From: Haemophilus sp.
GTDB taxonomy: Bacteria > Pseudomonadota > Gammaproteobacteria > Enterobacterales > Pasteurellaceae
Reading direction: 5' to 3'
DNA: 64,000 bases
Assembly: GCA_019423025.1 (NCBI GenBank)
Contig: JAHZCD010000002.1
Location: forward strand, 62,001-126,000
In this document: positions 7,123-15,641 of the stretch, in pieces
Numbering within the stretch: the stretch's first letter is position 1
Layout: every line of letters starts with the position of its first letter
Program-made: the position numbers and the translations under genes
Notes under the pieces: model-generated
Seen by the model: the letters and a program-made list of their open reading frames with translations, nothing else
Told to the model about the DNA's origin: nothing
Database searches by the model: none

Positions 7123-9012
7123 ATGCCTGAACGTTCAGCAAACATCAGTACACACGATCCTTTCGGGAGCTTATTAGGCTATGCGCCGGGTGGCATTGCG
7201 ATTTATTCATCCGATTATCATACAGCAGATGAGAAAGAGTATCCCGATGATGCTGCCTTTCGCAGTTATTTAGGGCGAGAGTATATGGGATATAAATGGC
7301 AGTGTGTGGAGTTTGCACGTCGCTATCTCTATCTCAACCATGGCATGGTGTTTACTGATGTAGGAATGGCTTACGAGATCTTTTCTCTACGATTTTTACG
7401 TCAAGTGGTGAATGATGCCTTATTACCTTTACAAGCCTTTGCAAATGGTTGCAAACGTAAGCCTGAAGCAGGCGCCCTTTTAATTTGGCAAGAGGGAGGC
7501 GAATTTAAACATACGGGGCATGTGGCGATTATTACCGAGGTATTAGAAGATAAAATTCGCATTGCCGAGCAAAACGTGATTCACTCTCGCTTACCTAGCG
7601 GGCAGCAATGGACACGTGAATTATCAATGACGGTTTCTGAAAGTGGTTATTTTCTGCATGATACCTTTGATGATACCGAAATTTTAGGTTGGATGATCCA
7701 AACGGAAGATACCGAATACAGTCTGCCGCAGCCAACACCAGAAAAAGAGAAACTTGAAATTCATGCTGAACATATTGAAAACAAAGGTCAATTTGAGCAC
7801 AAATGGCTGAATGAGCAAAATGAATTTGAAGCAGCATATGTGAAAGCCATGGGGGGGCATAAAGTCAGCCATTCGGATCAATATCGCTATTTTACGATAT
7901 CTGAAACAGCACAACATGAGTTAATTCGTGCAACCAATGAATTGCATTTAATGTATTTGCATGCCACAGACAAAGTGTTAAAGGACGATAAGTTATTAGA
8001 ATATTTCAATATTCCAAAATTATTATGGCCTCGCTTACGTTTATCTTGGCAAAATCGCCGTTATCAAACCATTACGGGGCGTTTAGATTTCTGCATGGAT
8101 AGTCGTGGATTGAAAGTGTATGAATACAACGCTGATTCAGCCTCTTGTCATGCGGAAGCCGGTGAGTTTATGAATCGATGGGCAATCCAAGGCGGATTGA
8201 ATATTGGTGAAAATCCTGCTGATGGTTTACGTAATGCATTAGCGGATTGTTGGAAACACAGTGAAGCTACGCCGCTTGTTCATATTATGCAAGATCATGA
8301 TGATGAAGAAGATTACCACTCATTGTTTATGCGTAATGCACTGGTTCAAGCAGGATTTCAAGCCAAAATTATTCATGGTACAGAGGGGCTACATTGGGAT
8401 AGTCGTGGTCGTTTAATTGATGATGAAGATAACCAGATAAAAACGGTGTGGAAAACATGGGCTTGGGAAACCATGTTAGAGCAACTTCGTGAAGATGCGA
8501 CAGGCATGGAAGTGGCTCCACCAATTCGTACGGGATATCCTGAAGATAAAGTGCGGTTAATTGATGTGTTACTTCGTCCGGAAGTCTTAGTTTACGAGCC
8601 ACTTTGGACAGCCATTCCAAGTAATAAAGCGATCTTACCTGTATTATGGTCATTATTCCCAAATCATCGTTATCTACTTGAAGCGGGATTTGAATTGACA
8701 CCTGAACTGATTAAAAATGGTTACGCACAAAAACCAATTGCAGGTCGTCGAGGTGATAATGTGAAACTCATTGGCGAGTGTAAATCTGTACTCGATAGCA
8801 CAGATGGCCGTTTTGATAAGCAGGAAAGTATTTATCAACAACTGTGGTGTTTACCAAAAGTGGAAGACCAATATGTTCAGGTTTGTACTTTCACTGTAGG
8901 GGGGCATTATGGTGGTAGTTGTTTACGCTCAGACCCAAGTTTGGTCATTATGGGAAATAGCGATATGCAACCGTTAAGAGTATTATCAGATAAAGATTTC
9001 CTTAAGAAATAA
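7123..9012 (+). CDS. gss: Bifunctional glutathionylspermidine amidase/synthetase
   Basis: The synthetase half joins glutathione to spermidine using ATP; the amidase half hydrolyses the product. The 629-residue protein aligns from end to end, from memory, with the 619-residue E. coli Gss. The N-terminal CHAP amidase domain (about 15-200) has KWQCVEFARR with catalytic Cys61 and FKHTGHVAIIT with His133. The C-terminal ATP-grasp synthetase domain (about 205-625) has VYEYNADSASCHAEAGE, VWKTWAWETM, VRLIDVLLRPEVLVYEPLW, PIAGRRGDN and CTFTVGGHYGGSCLR. An AGGGAG site precedes the ATG. A possible -10 (TATACT, 7086-7091) lies upstream. The gene stands alone, carries an uptake sequence at about 8549, and shows no sign of decay. 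Glutathione and spermidine supply are not encoded in this window. Confidence 0.96.
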   Translation: MPERSANISTHDPFGSLLGYAPGGIAIYSSDYHTADEKEYPDDAAFRSYLGREYMGYKWQCVEFARRYLYLNHGMVFTDVGMAYEIFSLRFLRQVVNDALLPLQAFANGCKRKPEAGALLIWQEGGEFKHTGHVAIITEVLEDKIRIAEQNVIHSRLPSGQQWTRELSMTVSESGYFLHDTFDDTEILGWMIQTEDTEYSLPQPTPEKEKLEIHAEHIENKGQFEHKWLNEQNEFEAAYVKAMGGHKVSHSDQYRYFTISETAQHELIRATNELHLMYLHATDKVLKDDKLLEYFNIPKLLWPRLRLSWQNRRYQTITGRLDFCMDSRGLKVYEYNADSASCHAEAGEFMNRWAIQGGLNIGENPADGLRNALADCWKHSEATPLVHIMQDHDDEEDYHSLFMRNALVQAGFQAKIIHGTEGLHWDSRGRLIDDEDNQIKTVWKTWAWETMLEQLREDATGMEVAPPIRTGYPEDKVRLIDVLLRPEVLVYEPLWTAIPSNKAILPVLWSLFPNHRYLLEAGFELTPELIKNGYAQKPIAGRRGDNVKLIGECKSVLDSTDGRFDKQESIYQQLWCLPKVEDQYVQVCTFTVGGHYGGSCLRSDPSLVIMGNSDMQPLRVLSDKDFLKK

Positions 9013-9017
9013 AAATA

Positions 9018-9044
9018 AAATCGGCACTCAATGGGTGCCGATTT
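9018..9044. terminator. Bidirectional terminator between gss and napC
   Basis: Arms AAATCGGCAC (9018-9027) and GTGCCGATTT (9035-9044) with a 7-base loop sit between the convergent gss and nap genes. A and T runs are present on both sides. Confidence 0.85.
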
Positions 9045-9064
9045 GTTATTGTTAATTTATAAAA

Positions 9065-9703
9065 TTATTTTGCTTCTTTGTTATCAGTTGGTTTTTCATC
9101 TGTTTTTAACATATCAGCAGGAATAAAAGTTTGTTGTACTTTTGACATATCTGGAAGATGGTGTGCAATCCCTTTGTGACAGTCGATACAGGTTTTGTTT
9201 TGTTCCTGTGCAAGTGCGTGCATTTGTTGTGCCACAGTTTTTTGTTGTGAGTAATCCATATCATTAAAGTTATGGCAGTTACGACACTCTTGTGAGTTAT
9301 TCGCTTTCATACGCGCCCATTCGCGTTCTGCCATTTCTAAACGATGTTTTTCGAATTTTTCTTTAGTATCGACTTTACCCGTAAAGTATGCATAAACTTC
9401 AGTCGATGCCTGCATTTTACGAACCATTTTTGGAATGAATTCATGTGGAACGTGACAGTCTGAACAAATTGCTTTCACACCTGAACGGTTACTAAAGTGG
9501 ATTGACGCTTGGTACTCAGGTACAACGTCATTAGTATGACAGTCTGAACAGAATTGCTCTGTATTGGTTGTCGCCATTCCAGCATTAAACAGGTTAGTGC
9601 CAACGATAGTACCAATGATAGTTAATAAAATAACCCCACCAATTGCCATTTTGCTCGGAGAGCGTAACCAACGGCAAACTTTCTGAATGCTTGATTTAAT
9701 CAT
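9065..9703 (-). CDS. napC: Tetrahaem c-type cytochrome NapC, quinol dehydrogenase
   Basis: Oxidises membrane quinol and passes electrons to NapB and then NapA in the periplasm. The 212-residue product has a single N-terminal membrane anchor (about residues 18-38) and four CXXCH haem-binding motifs: two CSDCH (the first at Cys52-His56), one CRNCH and one CIDCH. This fits the NapC/NirT family. An AAGGAG site lies before the ATG. It is the last gene of napFDAGHBC, 11 bases after napB, and ends close to a terminator shared with gss. The C-terminus is a short hydrophilic tail. Confidence 0.97.
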   Translation of the reverse strand: MIKSSIQKVCRWLRSPSKMAIGGVILLTIIGTIVGTNLFNAGMATTNTEQFCSDCHTNDVVPEYQASIHFSNRSGVKAICSDCHVPHEFIPKMVRKMQASTEVYAYFTGKVDTKEKFEKHRLEMAEREWARMKANNSQECRNCHNFNDMDYSQQKTVAQQMHALAQEQNKTCIDCHKGIAHHLPDMSKVQQTFIPADMLKTDEKPTDNKEAK

Positions 9704-9714
9704 GGTTTAGCTCC

Positions 9715-10143
9715 TTATTTACCTTGCATTTGACGAATAGTTTCAAATTTATTTTGAATAATTGGATTTACGTTAGTTTGCTGAACGTGGCATTGTAAAC
9801 AGAAATAACGACGTGGTGAGGTACCTTCTGTTTTTTGACCATCACGTGTTAAGAAATGACTCTCAGGAACACGTGGCGCACCCGTTGTTGGGGCAACATC
9901 TGGCGCGTGGCAACCTAAACATTGATTCGCATTTTTAGTTACTTGTAAGCCACGAATGCTGTGTGGAACAAGTGGGGGTTGGTTAGGAAAAGTAACAGGA
10001 ATATTGCCTACATCTTTATAAGGATTATTAAATGCAGGTGCAAGACTTTCTGCTGTTTTATCGATGCTGTTTGCAACTTGTGGTGCATCAGCAAATGCCA
10101 ATCCACTACATAAAGCCAGCATGAAAATAAATGATTTTTTCAT
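9715..10143 (-). CDS. napB: Dihaem c-type cytochrome NapB, small subunit of periplasmic nitrate reductase
   Basis: Carries electrons from NapC to the catalytic NapA subunit in the periplasm. The product has a Sec signal peptide (MKKSFIFMLALCSGLAFA) and two haem motifs, CLGCH and CLQCH, in about 142 residues. A frame beginning three codons earlier uses GTG, but the ATG at 10143 has a GGAG site at proper spacing and gives the expected signal peptide, so I chose it. It follows napH by 21 bases and precedes napC by 11 bases. Confidence 0.96.
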   Translation of the reverse strand: MKKSFIFMLALCSGLAFADAPQVANSIDKTAESLAPAFNNPYKDVGNIPVTFPNQPPLVPHSIRGLQVTKNANQCLGCHAPDVAPTTGAPRVPESHFLTRDGQKTEGTSPRRYFCLQCHVQQTNVNPIIQNKFETIRQMQGK

Positions 10144-10164
10144 GAAATCCACTCCATTAAATAA

Positions 10165-11055
10165 TTAAATATTTTTAATTTTTATTTGTTTCTCAAAGCG
10201 AGAGCCAAATGTAAATACATTTTCTGCGCACACGTCAATACAGCGTCCACAAGTAATACAATCTTTTGCCAATACAATTTGGCTATCTTCCGGTCCACCG
10301 TGTAAAGGAAGTCTTAATACTTGCGGCTCTGGGCAAACATTATAACAATCCATACAACGGTCACAGCGATCACGATCGATTACATTAACTTTTATTAAAC
10401 TTTTACTGCCAATGACACCATAAATCGCACCAATCGGACAAAGGTGACCGCACCAACCATGTTCGGCAACAAGTAAGTCAAATAAAAAGATGACCGCAAC
10501 TAACCAAAGGGTTGCACCTGTACCAAAAACAAAGATGCGTCCAAGTGCTGCGACAGGGTTTATCCACTCCCATAAGAGCGTCCCCGTTATTGCACTACCA
10601 ACTAAAATCACGGCTAAAATCACATAGCGCAGTTGACGTGAAATTTTTAATGATTGTCGAATACCTAATTTTCTACGTAACCAAGCTGCAGCATCGGTCA
10701 CCATATTCATTGGGCAAACCCAACTACAAAAGGCTTTGCTCGCTACGATGGCGTAGAATATAACAATAACCAAGGCGCCAATAATCGTTGTGATTTCAGG
10801 TAGGTAACCTGTCGCTAAACTTTCAGCGGTAATCAATGGATCTGTCAATGGCACAGTATCCAAAAGCATGCTTGAGCTGTAGTTGCCTTTTAAAATCCAA
10901 ACTTGCCAAATCGGGCCACTTAAGAACATCAAAATAATACTTAATTGACTGATTCGACGTAGAATTAAAAAGCGGTAAGCATGCCACCAACCGAGTTTTT
11001 TACGAGCTTCTAAGCCAGCATCTTTGGGCTTATTCGGGGTATATTTTTCAGCCAT
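10165..11055 (-). CDS. napH: Quinol dehydrogenase membrane component NapH
   Basis: Membrane iron-sulfur protein that works with NapG to feed quinol-derived electrons into the Nap system. In 296 residues it has about four membrane segments, cysteine-rich CSWVCPMN and CGHLCPIGA motifs, and two ferredoxin-type 4Fe-4S motifs in the C-terminal third (CDRCMDCYNVCPEP and CITCGRCIDVCAEN). The start ATG overlaps the napG stop codon (TAATG), which implies translational coupling. It belongs to the minus-strand napFDAGHBC operon. Confidence 0.96.
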   Translation of the reverse strand: MAEKYTPNKPKDAGLEARKKLGWWHAYRFLILRRISQLSIILMFLSGPIWQVWILKGNYSSSMLLDTVPLTDPLITAESLATGYLPEITTIIGALVIVIFYAIVASKAFCSWVCPMNMVTDAAAWLRRKLGIRQSLKISRQLRYVILAVILVGSAITGTLLWEWINPVAALGRIFVFGTGATLWLVAVIFLFDLLVAEHGWCGHLCPIGAIYGVIGSKSLIKVNVIDRDRCDRCMDCYNVCPEPQVLRLPLHGGPEDSQIVLAKDCITCGRCIDVCAENVFTFGSRFEKQIKIKNI

Positions 11056-11960
11056 TATTTTACCCCCTTAATGTTTAAGTCCAGATTTGGGAATTGCTCA
11101 GCTTCTGGAACTGTCGTTGGATTCGGTACATAATCCATTGTTGCACGATTCGGTGTTGCCACTTTTTGATTTGGTTGAACCTGCATTGGTTGATAAACCG
11201 GTTCATGTAAGCCTTCCGGCATACGAGCATCCATTGCTGGACGCAAGCCATCCGGATGTTGTTCCTCAATTAAGGATTTTCCGGCATTTTGTTTTTCTTT
11301 CCAACCTAAGCGATAGTGACGACCCAGTAAGCCTTTGGCGATATCCATCGGTAAGACTTTAATTGCTGCTTCTTCTAATACACAGGCTTGTTCGCATTTG
11401 CCGCACCCGGTGCAAGCATCGGAGTGAACAGTTGGAATAAGTTTTGCATGAATTCCCGTACGATCATTATGGATGCGTTCAAGCGTAATCGCTTTATCCA
11501 CTAATGGGCAAACACGATAGCAAACATCACAACGCAAACCTTGCCAGTTAAGACAAGTTTCATGGTCTAGTAATACCGCTAATCCCATTCTCGCATCATT
11601 GATATCTTTAAGTTCCTTGCTTAACGCGCCACTAGGACAAGCATTCATACACGGAATATCCGGACACATTTCGCAAGGTTTATCCCGAGCGATAAAATAA
11701 GGTGTGCCCGCTTCCATTGGTGAAATCAGCGAAGCTAAATGCAACATATCATATGGACACGCTTGGACACATTGGCCACAACGGGTACAAGCTGCCAAAA
11801 AATCCTTTTCCGGTAAAGCACCAGGTGGACGTAAGGCGACGCCTTCTTTAGCTTTAGCTTGTTCTTGCTGTAAGCCAAGAATAATACCAACCCCACATAC
11901 TCCGGCAGCCGTTCTTGTCACATTTTTTAAAAACTGACGACGGTTAGGATCAAGTCTCAT
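11055..11960 (-). CDS. napG: Ferredoxin-type protein NapG
   Basis: Periplasmic iron-sulfur partner of NapH in electron transfer from quinol to nitrate reductase. The 301-residue product begins with a twin-arginine signal (PNRRQFLKNV, then a hydrophobic stretch), consistent with export after cluster insertion. Four cysteine-rich cluster regions are visible: CTRCGQCVQACP, CEMCPDIPCMNACP, CDVCYRVCP and CTGCGKCEQACV. AAAGGA lies upstream of the ATG. It is separated from napA by about 115 bases containing two hairpins, unlike the tight spacing elsewhere in the operon. Confidence 0.96.
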   Translation of the reverse strand: MRLDPNRRQFLKNVTRTAAGVCGVGIILGLQQEQAKAKEGVALRPPGALPEKDFLAACTRCGQCVQACPYDMLHLASLISPMEAGTPYFIARDKPCEMCPDIPCMNACPSGALSKELKDINDARMGLAVLLDHETCLNWQGLRCDVCYRVCPLVDKAITLERIHNDRTGIHAKLIPTVHSDACTGCGKCEQACVLEEAAIKVLPMDIAKGLLGRHYRLGWKEKQNAGKSLIEEQHPDGLRPAMDARMPEGLHEPVYQPMQVQPNQKVATPNRATMDYVPNPTTVPEAEQFPNLDLNIKGVK

Positions 11961-11991
11961 CTGCGTTTCCTTTTATAAGCGGCCCTATTTT

Positions 11992-12050
11992 GTAAAATGT
12001 TGCAAAATTTTACCGCTCTTATTTTAAATTCCCTTCTCTTTAAAGAGAGG
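11992..12050 (-). promoter_or_regulatory. Two hairpins in the napA-napG intercistronic gap
   Basis: The 115-base gap holds one stem with arms GTAAAAT (11992-11998) and ATTTTAC (12007-12013), and a palindrome TCTCTTTAAAGAGA (12035-12048). Neither has a clear T-tract in the napA-to-napG direction. They may mark an RNA processing or stability point that sets different levels of NapA and the downstream proteins; this role is inferred. Confidence 0.5.
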
Positions 12051-12075
12051 AGCGACTAGAAACGAAAGGGAAATC

Positions 12076-14562
12076 CTACGCTTTCACCACTTTAACCGCA
12101 CATTTTTTATAGTCGGTTTCGCCTGAAATTGGATCGGTTGCATCCAATGTTAATTTGTTAGCAAGCTGACCCGCATCAAAGAAGGTGGTGTAAATTAAGC
12201 CCTGAGGACATTTGTTACGACCACGGGTATCTAAGTAAGAAACCATTTCACCACGACGTGTAATTAATTTCACTTTATCCCCATGACGTAATCCATATTT
12301 TTTCGCATCCGCTGGGTGCATCCAAACTAAGTTGTTCGGGAATGCTCGGTGTAATTCAGGTACGCGACGTGTCATGGTACCGGTATGCCAGTGTTCAAGC
12401 ACACGACCAGTACATAACCATAATGGATATTCTTCATCTGGTGATTCAGCTGGATCCTCATAAGGTACACCTAGAATAATCGCTTTTTTATCTGGATAGC
12501 CATAGAATGCGATATCTTCACCTGGTTTGACATACGGGTCAAAGCCTTCACGGTAACGCCATAAGGTTTCTTTACCGTCAACAACTGGCCAACGTAAACC
12601 ACGTACTTGGTGATAAGTATCGAATGGTGCTAAGTCATGACCATGACCACGACCGAAGTCAGCGTATTCTTCGAATAAACCTTTTTGTAAGTAGTAACCA
12701 AAGTGATCGGCTTCATCATTGATGTATCCAGGAACATCTGTTGGTACTTTAAATTTGTTTACTTCACCATTTTCGAAAAGTACTTGGTATAAGGTTTTAC
12801 CACGGTATTCTGGCATTTGAGCTAATAATTCTTCGCCCCATACTTCATCAGTTTTGAAGTATTTAGAGAATTCAACAATTTGCCATAAGTCAGAACGAGA
12901 CTCACCTGGACCTTTCACTTGTTGACGCCATAATTGGGTACGACGTTCTGCGTTACCATAGCCCCCTTCTTTTTCTACCCACATACAAGTTGGAAGAATT
13001 AAGTCAGCTGCAACCGCAGAAACGGATGGGTAAGGGTCTGAAACAACGATGAAGTTTTCAGGATTACGCCAGCCAGGGAAAATTTCTTCATTAATGTTTG
13101 GACCACCTTGCATGTTGTTGGTACAAAGTTGCCATAAGAAGTTTAATTTGCCATCTTTTAATGCTCGGCTTTGTTGCACAGCTGTGTATCCAGGTACAGT
13201 TGGAATGGTACCTTTTGGTAATTTCCATTTTTTCTCAGTGATTTCAACGTGTTTAGGATTGGTTACCACCATGTCCGCTGGTAAACGGTGAACGAAAGTA
13301 CCAACTTCACGTGCTGTACCACAAGCTGATGGCTGGCCAGTTAATGAGAACGGACCACAACCTGGTTTAGAAATTTTACCGGTTAATAAGTGTACGTTAT
13401 AGATCATTTGGTTAACCCATACACCACGAGTATGTTGGTTAGCGCCCATTGTCCAGTAAGACACTAAGTTCTGTTCTGGATCTGCGTACATCTTCGCTAA
13501 AGTTTCAAGTTGATCTTTTGGTACACCAGAAATACGGTGTGCTTCATCTAATGTATAAGGTGCAACGATTTTCTTGAATTCTTCGAAGTCAGAGTCATGC
13601 ATTTTACCTGCAGTTTTACGATTTTTCGCTGCAACTTCAAGTGGATGTTCTGGACGTAAACCGTAACCGATATCGGTTTCACCACGTTTGAATTTGGTGT
13701 GTTTGTTAACGAAATCCCAGTTTACTTTATCATTTTGGATAATGTAGTTTGCAATGTAGTTAAGAATTGCAAGATCTGAATGTGGATTAAATACGATAGG
13801 CACATCAGCTAATTCAAACGAACGGTGTTCGAATGTTGACATAACCACAACTTTCACATTATCAGAAGAAAGACGACGGTCAGAAATACGAGACCACAAA
13901 ATTGGGTGCATTTCCGCCATGTTTGAACCCCAAAGCACAAACGCATCAGTTTTTTCGATGTCGTTATAGCAGCCCATAGGTTCATCCATACCAAATGTAC
14001 GCATAAATGCAACTGCTGCAGACGCCATACAGTGACGAGCATTCGGGTCGATAGTATTAGAACGGAAACCGGCTTTCCAAAGTTTTACTTTTGCGTAACC
14101 TTCGTAGATGGTTGTTTGACCTGAAGAGAACATACCGACAGCATTCGGTTCTTTTTTCTTCAAGATGTCTTTAATTTTTTCCGCCATGATAGTGAAAGCT
14201 TGATCCCAAGAAACTGGTGTAAAGTCACCTTCTTTATGGAATTTACCATCTTTCATACGTAATAACGGAGTTTGTACACGGTCTGCACCGTACATGATTT
14301 TAGAAAGGAAGTAACCTTTGATACAGTTTAAACCGCGGTTTACCTCTGCATCTGGGTCACCTTGAGTTGCGACAACTCGACCATCTTTGGTTCCTACCAA
14401 TACGCTACATCCTGTACCACAGAAACGACATGGTGCTTTATCCCATTTGATGCCCATATCTTCTGCCGCATCAACCTGTTTAACAGGGATGGTCATACCG
14501 GCAGCCGCTGCCGCTGCAAGCGCAGCATTAGCTTTCATAAAATCTCTACGATTAAGTTCCAT
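12076..14562 (-). CDS. napA: Periplasmic nitrate reductase catalytic subunit NapA
   Basis: Reduces nitrate to nitrite in the periplasm using a bis-molybdopterin guanine dinucleotide cofactor and one 4Fe-4S cluster. The 828-residue product starts with a twin-arginine signal (ELNRRDFMKANAALAAAAAAG). Next comes the cluster motif CRFCGTGCSVLVG, with a later cysteine in GLNCIKGYF. The molybdenum-ligand cysteine is in ARHCMASAAVAFMRTFG. A longer frame uses GTG four codons upstream, but that GTG lies inside the GTGGGG ribosome binding region, so the ATG at 14562 is the start. It is preceded by napD, its dedicated chaperone, by 63 bases. Confidence 0.98.
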   Translation of the reverse strand: MELNRRDFMKANAALAAAAAAGMTIPVKQVDAAEDMGIKWDKAPCRFCGTGCSVLVGTKDGRVVATQGDPDAEVNRGLNCIKGYFLSKIMYGADRVQTPLLRMKDGKFHKEGDFTPVSWDQAFTIMAEKIKDILKKKEPNAVGMFSSGQTTIYEGYAKVKLWKAGFRSNTIDPNARHCMASAAVAFMRTFGMDEPMGCYNDIEKTDAFVLWGSNMAEMHPILWSRISDRRLSSDNVKVVVMSTFEHRSFELADVPIVFNPHSDLAILNYIANYIIQNDKVNWDFVNKHTKFKRGETDIGYGLRPEHPLEVAAKNRKTAGKMHDSDFEEFKKIVAPYTLDEAHRISGVPKDQLETLAKMYADPEQNLVSYWTMGANQHTRGVWVNQMIYNVHLLTGKISKPGCGPFSLTGQPSACGTAREVGTFVHRLPADMVVTNPKHVEITEKKWKLPKGTIPTVPGYTAVQQSRALKDGKLNFLWQLCTNNMQGGPNINEEIFPGWRNPENFIVVSDPYPSVSAVAADLILPTCMWVEKEGGYGNAERRTQLWRQQVKGPGESRSDLWQIVEFSKYFKTDEVWGEELLAQMPEYRGKTLYQVLFENGEVNKFKVPTDVPGYINDEADHFGYYLQKGLFEEYADFGRGHGHDLAPFDTYHQVRGLRWPVVDGKETLWRYREGFDPYVKPGEDIAFYGYPDKKAIILGVPYEDPAESPDEEYPLWLCTGRVLEHWHTGTMTRRVPELHRAFPNNLVWMHPADAKKYGLRHGDKVKLITRRGEMVSYLDTRGRNKCPQGLIYTTFFDAGQLANKLTLDATDPISGETDYKKCAVKVVKA

Positions 14563-14625
14563 AGTTTTCCCCACTCGTTGTTGAATTTTTTAGAATATAC
14601 AAAAGAGTATGTATTCCTAAATTAT

Positions 14626-14889
14626 TTATTTTTCATCTAAGTAATTAGAAATTAAAGAAACGACAATCACTCCTGGGATATCTTTAATTTCATCCATAAG
14701 ATCCGCTAATGCTAATTGACGGTTACTTTCAAGGGTGACCACCAATTTGCCTTCATCAGATTTTTCGCCATGAATTTCAGCAGTTGGAATCGCTAAAATG
14801 GCTTCTTTGACTTGGTTAAGTTTTTCTGGTCTGGCTTGCACAACAATGCTGCATACATACCAGTTCTCATTTTCGCTAAATTGACTCAT
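14626..14889 (-). CDS. napD: NapA twin-arginine signal-binding chaperone NapD
   Basis: Small cytoplasmic chaperone that binds the twin-arginine leader of NapA and delays export until the cofactor is inserted. The product of about 87 residues has the NapD-type WYVCSIVVQARPEKLNQVKEAI segment and a ferredoxin-like fold pattern ending in IPGVIVVSLISNY. The frame extends to a TTG at 14904, but the ATG at 14889 gives the usual length. Either start overlaps the 3' end of napF (stop at 14876), so translation is probably coupled. Confidence 0.92.
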   Translation of the reverse strand: MSQFSENENWYVCSIVVQARPEKLNQVKEAILAIPTAEIHGEKSDEGKLVVTLESNRQLALADLMDEIKDIPGVIVVSLISNYLDEK

Positions 14890-15418
14890 CTGTATTTGTT
14901 TCAATATTAAAAATTTTTATTGCTTTTGTTGGGCAAACACTTAGGCAAGCACCACAACCATTACAGCTTTCTAAATCCAATATGGGTTTTGCTACGCCAC
15001 CAAGTTGTAATCGAAAACGGATAGCATTCATCGGACAGCTATCTTGGCAACTGCGACATTCCACTCGATTTTCTGTGAGACATTCTGTTGTTATCTCAAC
15101 TTTATGTGCCCAAGGCTCTTCTTCTAATGAGCGAAAAATCGGTTGTTCGCAGACTAAAACACATTTTTGACAGAAAGTGCACTCACCTTTGTCAAATTGT
15201 ATTTTAGGAAAGCCGCCATCACCTTTTACGATAATTTGGGTTTCACATACCAGTATGCAATCACCGCATCGAGTACATTTATCTGTAAAGTCTGCTTCAT
15301 TTACCGACCAAGGTAGACGGATAGCATTTATACCTTGAATTTTAGCGTTTTCAGAATGTAACGATTGTAAAAATTGCCCACGTAGTAATTGTCTGCGAGA
15401 AGGATTTTCAATCGCCAT
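14876..15418 (-). CDS. napF: Ferredoxin-type protein NapF
   Basis: Cytoplasmic iron-sulfur protein linked to NapA maturation. In 180 residues there are four cysteine-rich clusters: CTRCGDCILVCE, CTFCQKCVLVCE, CRSCQDSCP and CNGCGACLSVCP. A short N-terminal segment (NPSRRQLLRG) resembles a twin-arginine motif but no hydrophobic signal core follows, so export is unlikely. It is the first gene of napFDAGHBC and lies downstream of an FNR-like box. Its end overlaps the start of napD. The ribosome binding site is weak (AAAGAAAAAT). Confidence 0.95.
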   Translation of the reverse strand: MAIENPSRRQLLRGQFLQSLHSENAKIQGINAIRLPWSVNEADFTDKCTRCGDCILVCETQIIVKGDGGFPKIQFDKGECTFCQKCVLVCEQPIFRSLEEEPWAHKVEITTECLTENRVECRSCQDSCPMNAIRFRLQLGGVAKPILDLESCNGCGACLSVCPTKAIKIFNIETNTDESI

Positions 15419-15522
15419 ATTTTTCTTTAAAATTTGGTATTTTTAGAGGGTGCATTATCCAGTTCTAATGACAAGATAGTAACTACCTAAAAGGAGTAAT
15501 TTTCAAAAAATATACACTTTTA

Positions 15523-15536
15523 TTGAGTTAGATCAA
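15523..15536 (-). promoter_or_regulatory. FNR-like box upstream of napF
   Basis: The 14-base sequence TTGAGTTAGATCAA matches the FNR consensus TTGAT-N4-ATCAA in 9 of 10 specified positions. Its centre is about 111 bases upstream of the napF start codon. It would place a class II FNR-dependent start near 15488. Known biology of nap operons (induction under low oxygen) supports this; binding is inferred. A NarP-type half site (AGGAGTA, 15492-15498) is nearby but a full 7-2-7 site is not clear. Confidence 0.65.
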
Positions 15537-15600
15537 GGATATTTTTGAAATATGTTATTAATGTAAATAAATTGTTAAAATATAAGTGAAAATAATTATT

Positions 15601-15623
15601 AAAAAAGGGCGGATAACCCGCCC
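15601..15623 (-). terminator. Terminator after yggL
   Basis: Read on the minus strand, GGGCGG and CCGCCC (15618-15623 and 15607-15612) form a GC-rich stem with a 5-base loop followed by TTTTTT. It lies 19 bases past the yggL stop codon. Confidence 0.92.
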
Positions 15624-15641
15624 TGAAGTGTGCTTAAAATA

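Noticed and set aside
7851..7857. G7 tract in gss, considered as a phase-variation switch
   Set aside because: Similar G7 runs occur in the essential folA (637-643 on the complementary strand) and in acrB (23389-23395), all as ordinary Gly-Gly codons. Seven bases is short for switching and no tetranucleotide repeat is nearby.
10512..10763. Plus-strand open frame opposite napH
   Set aside because: No ribosome binding site or domain; opposite to the membrane helices of NapH.
13049..13291. Plus-strand open frame opposite napA
   Set aside because: It lies wholly antisense to a strongly conserved coding region and has no ribosome binding site or recognisable domain.
15481..15500. NarP 7-2-7 site in the napF promoter
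   Set aside because: One heptamer (AGGAGTA) is good, but the paired one is out of the required 2-base spacing, so a full site is not supported.
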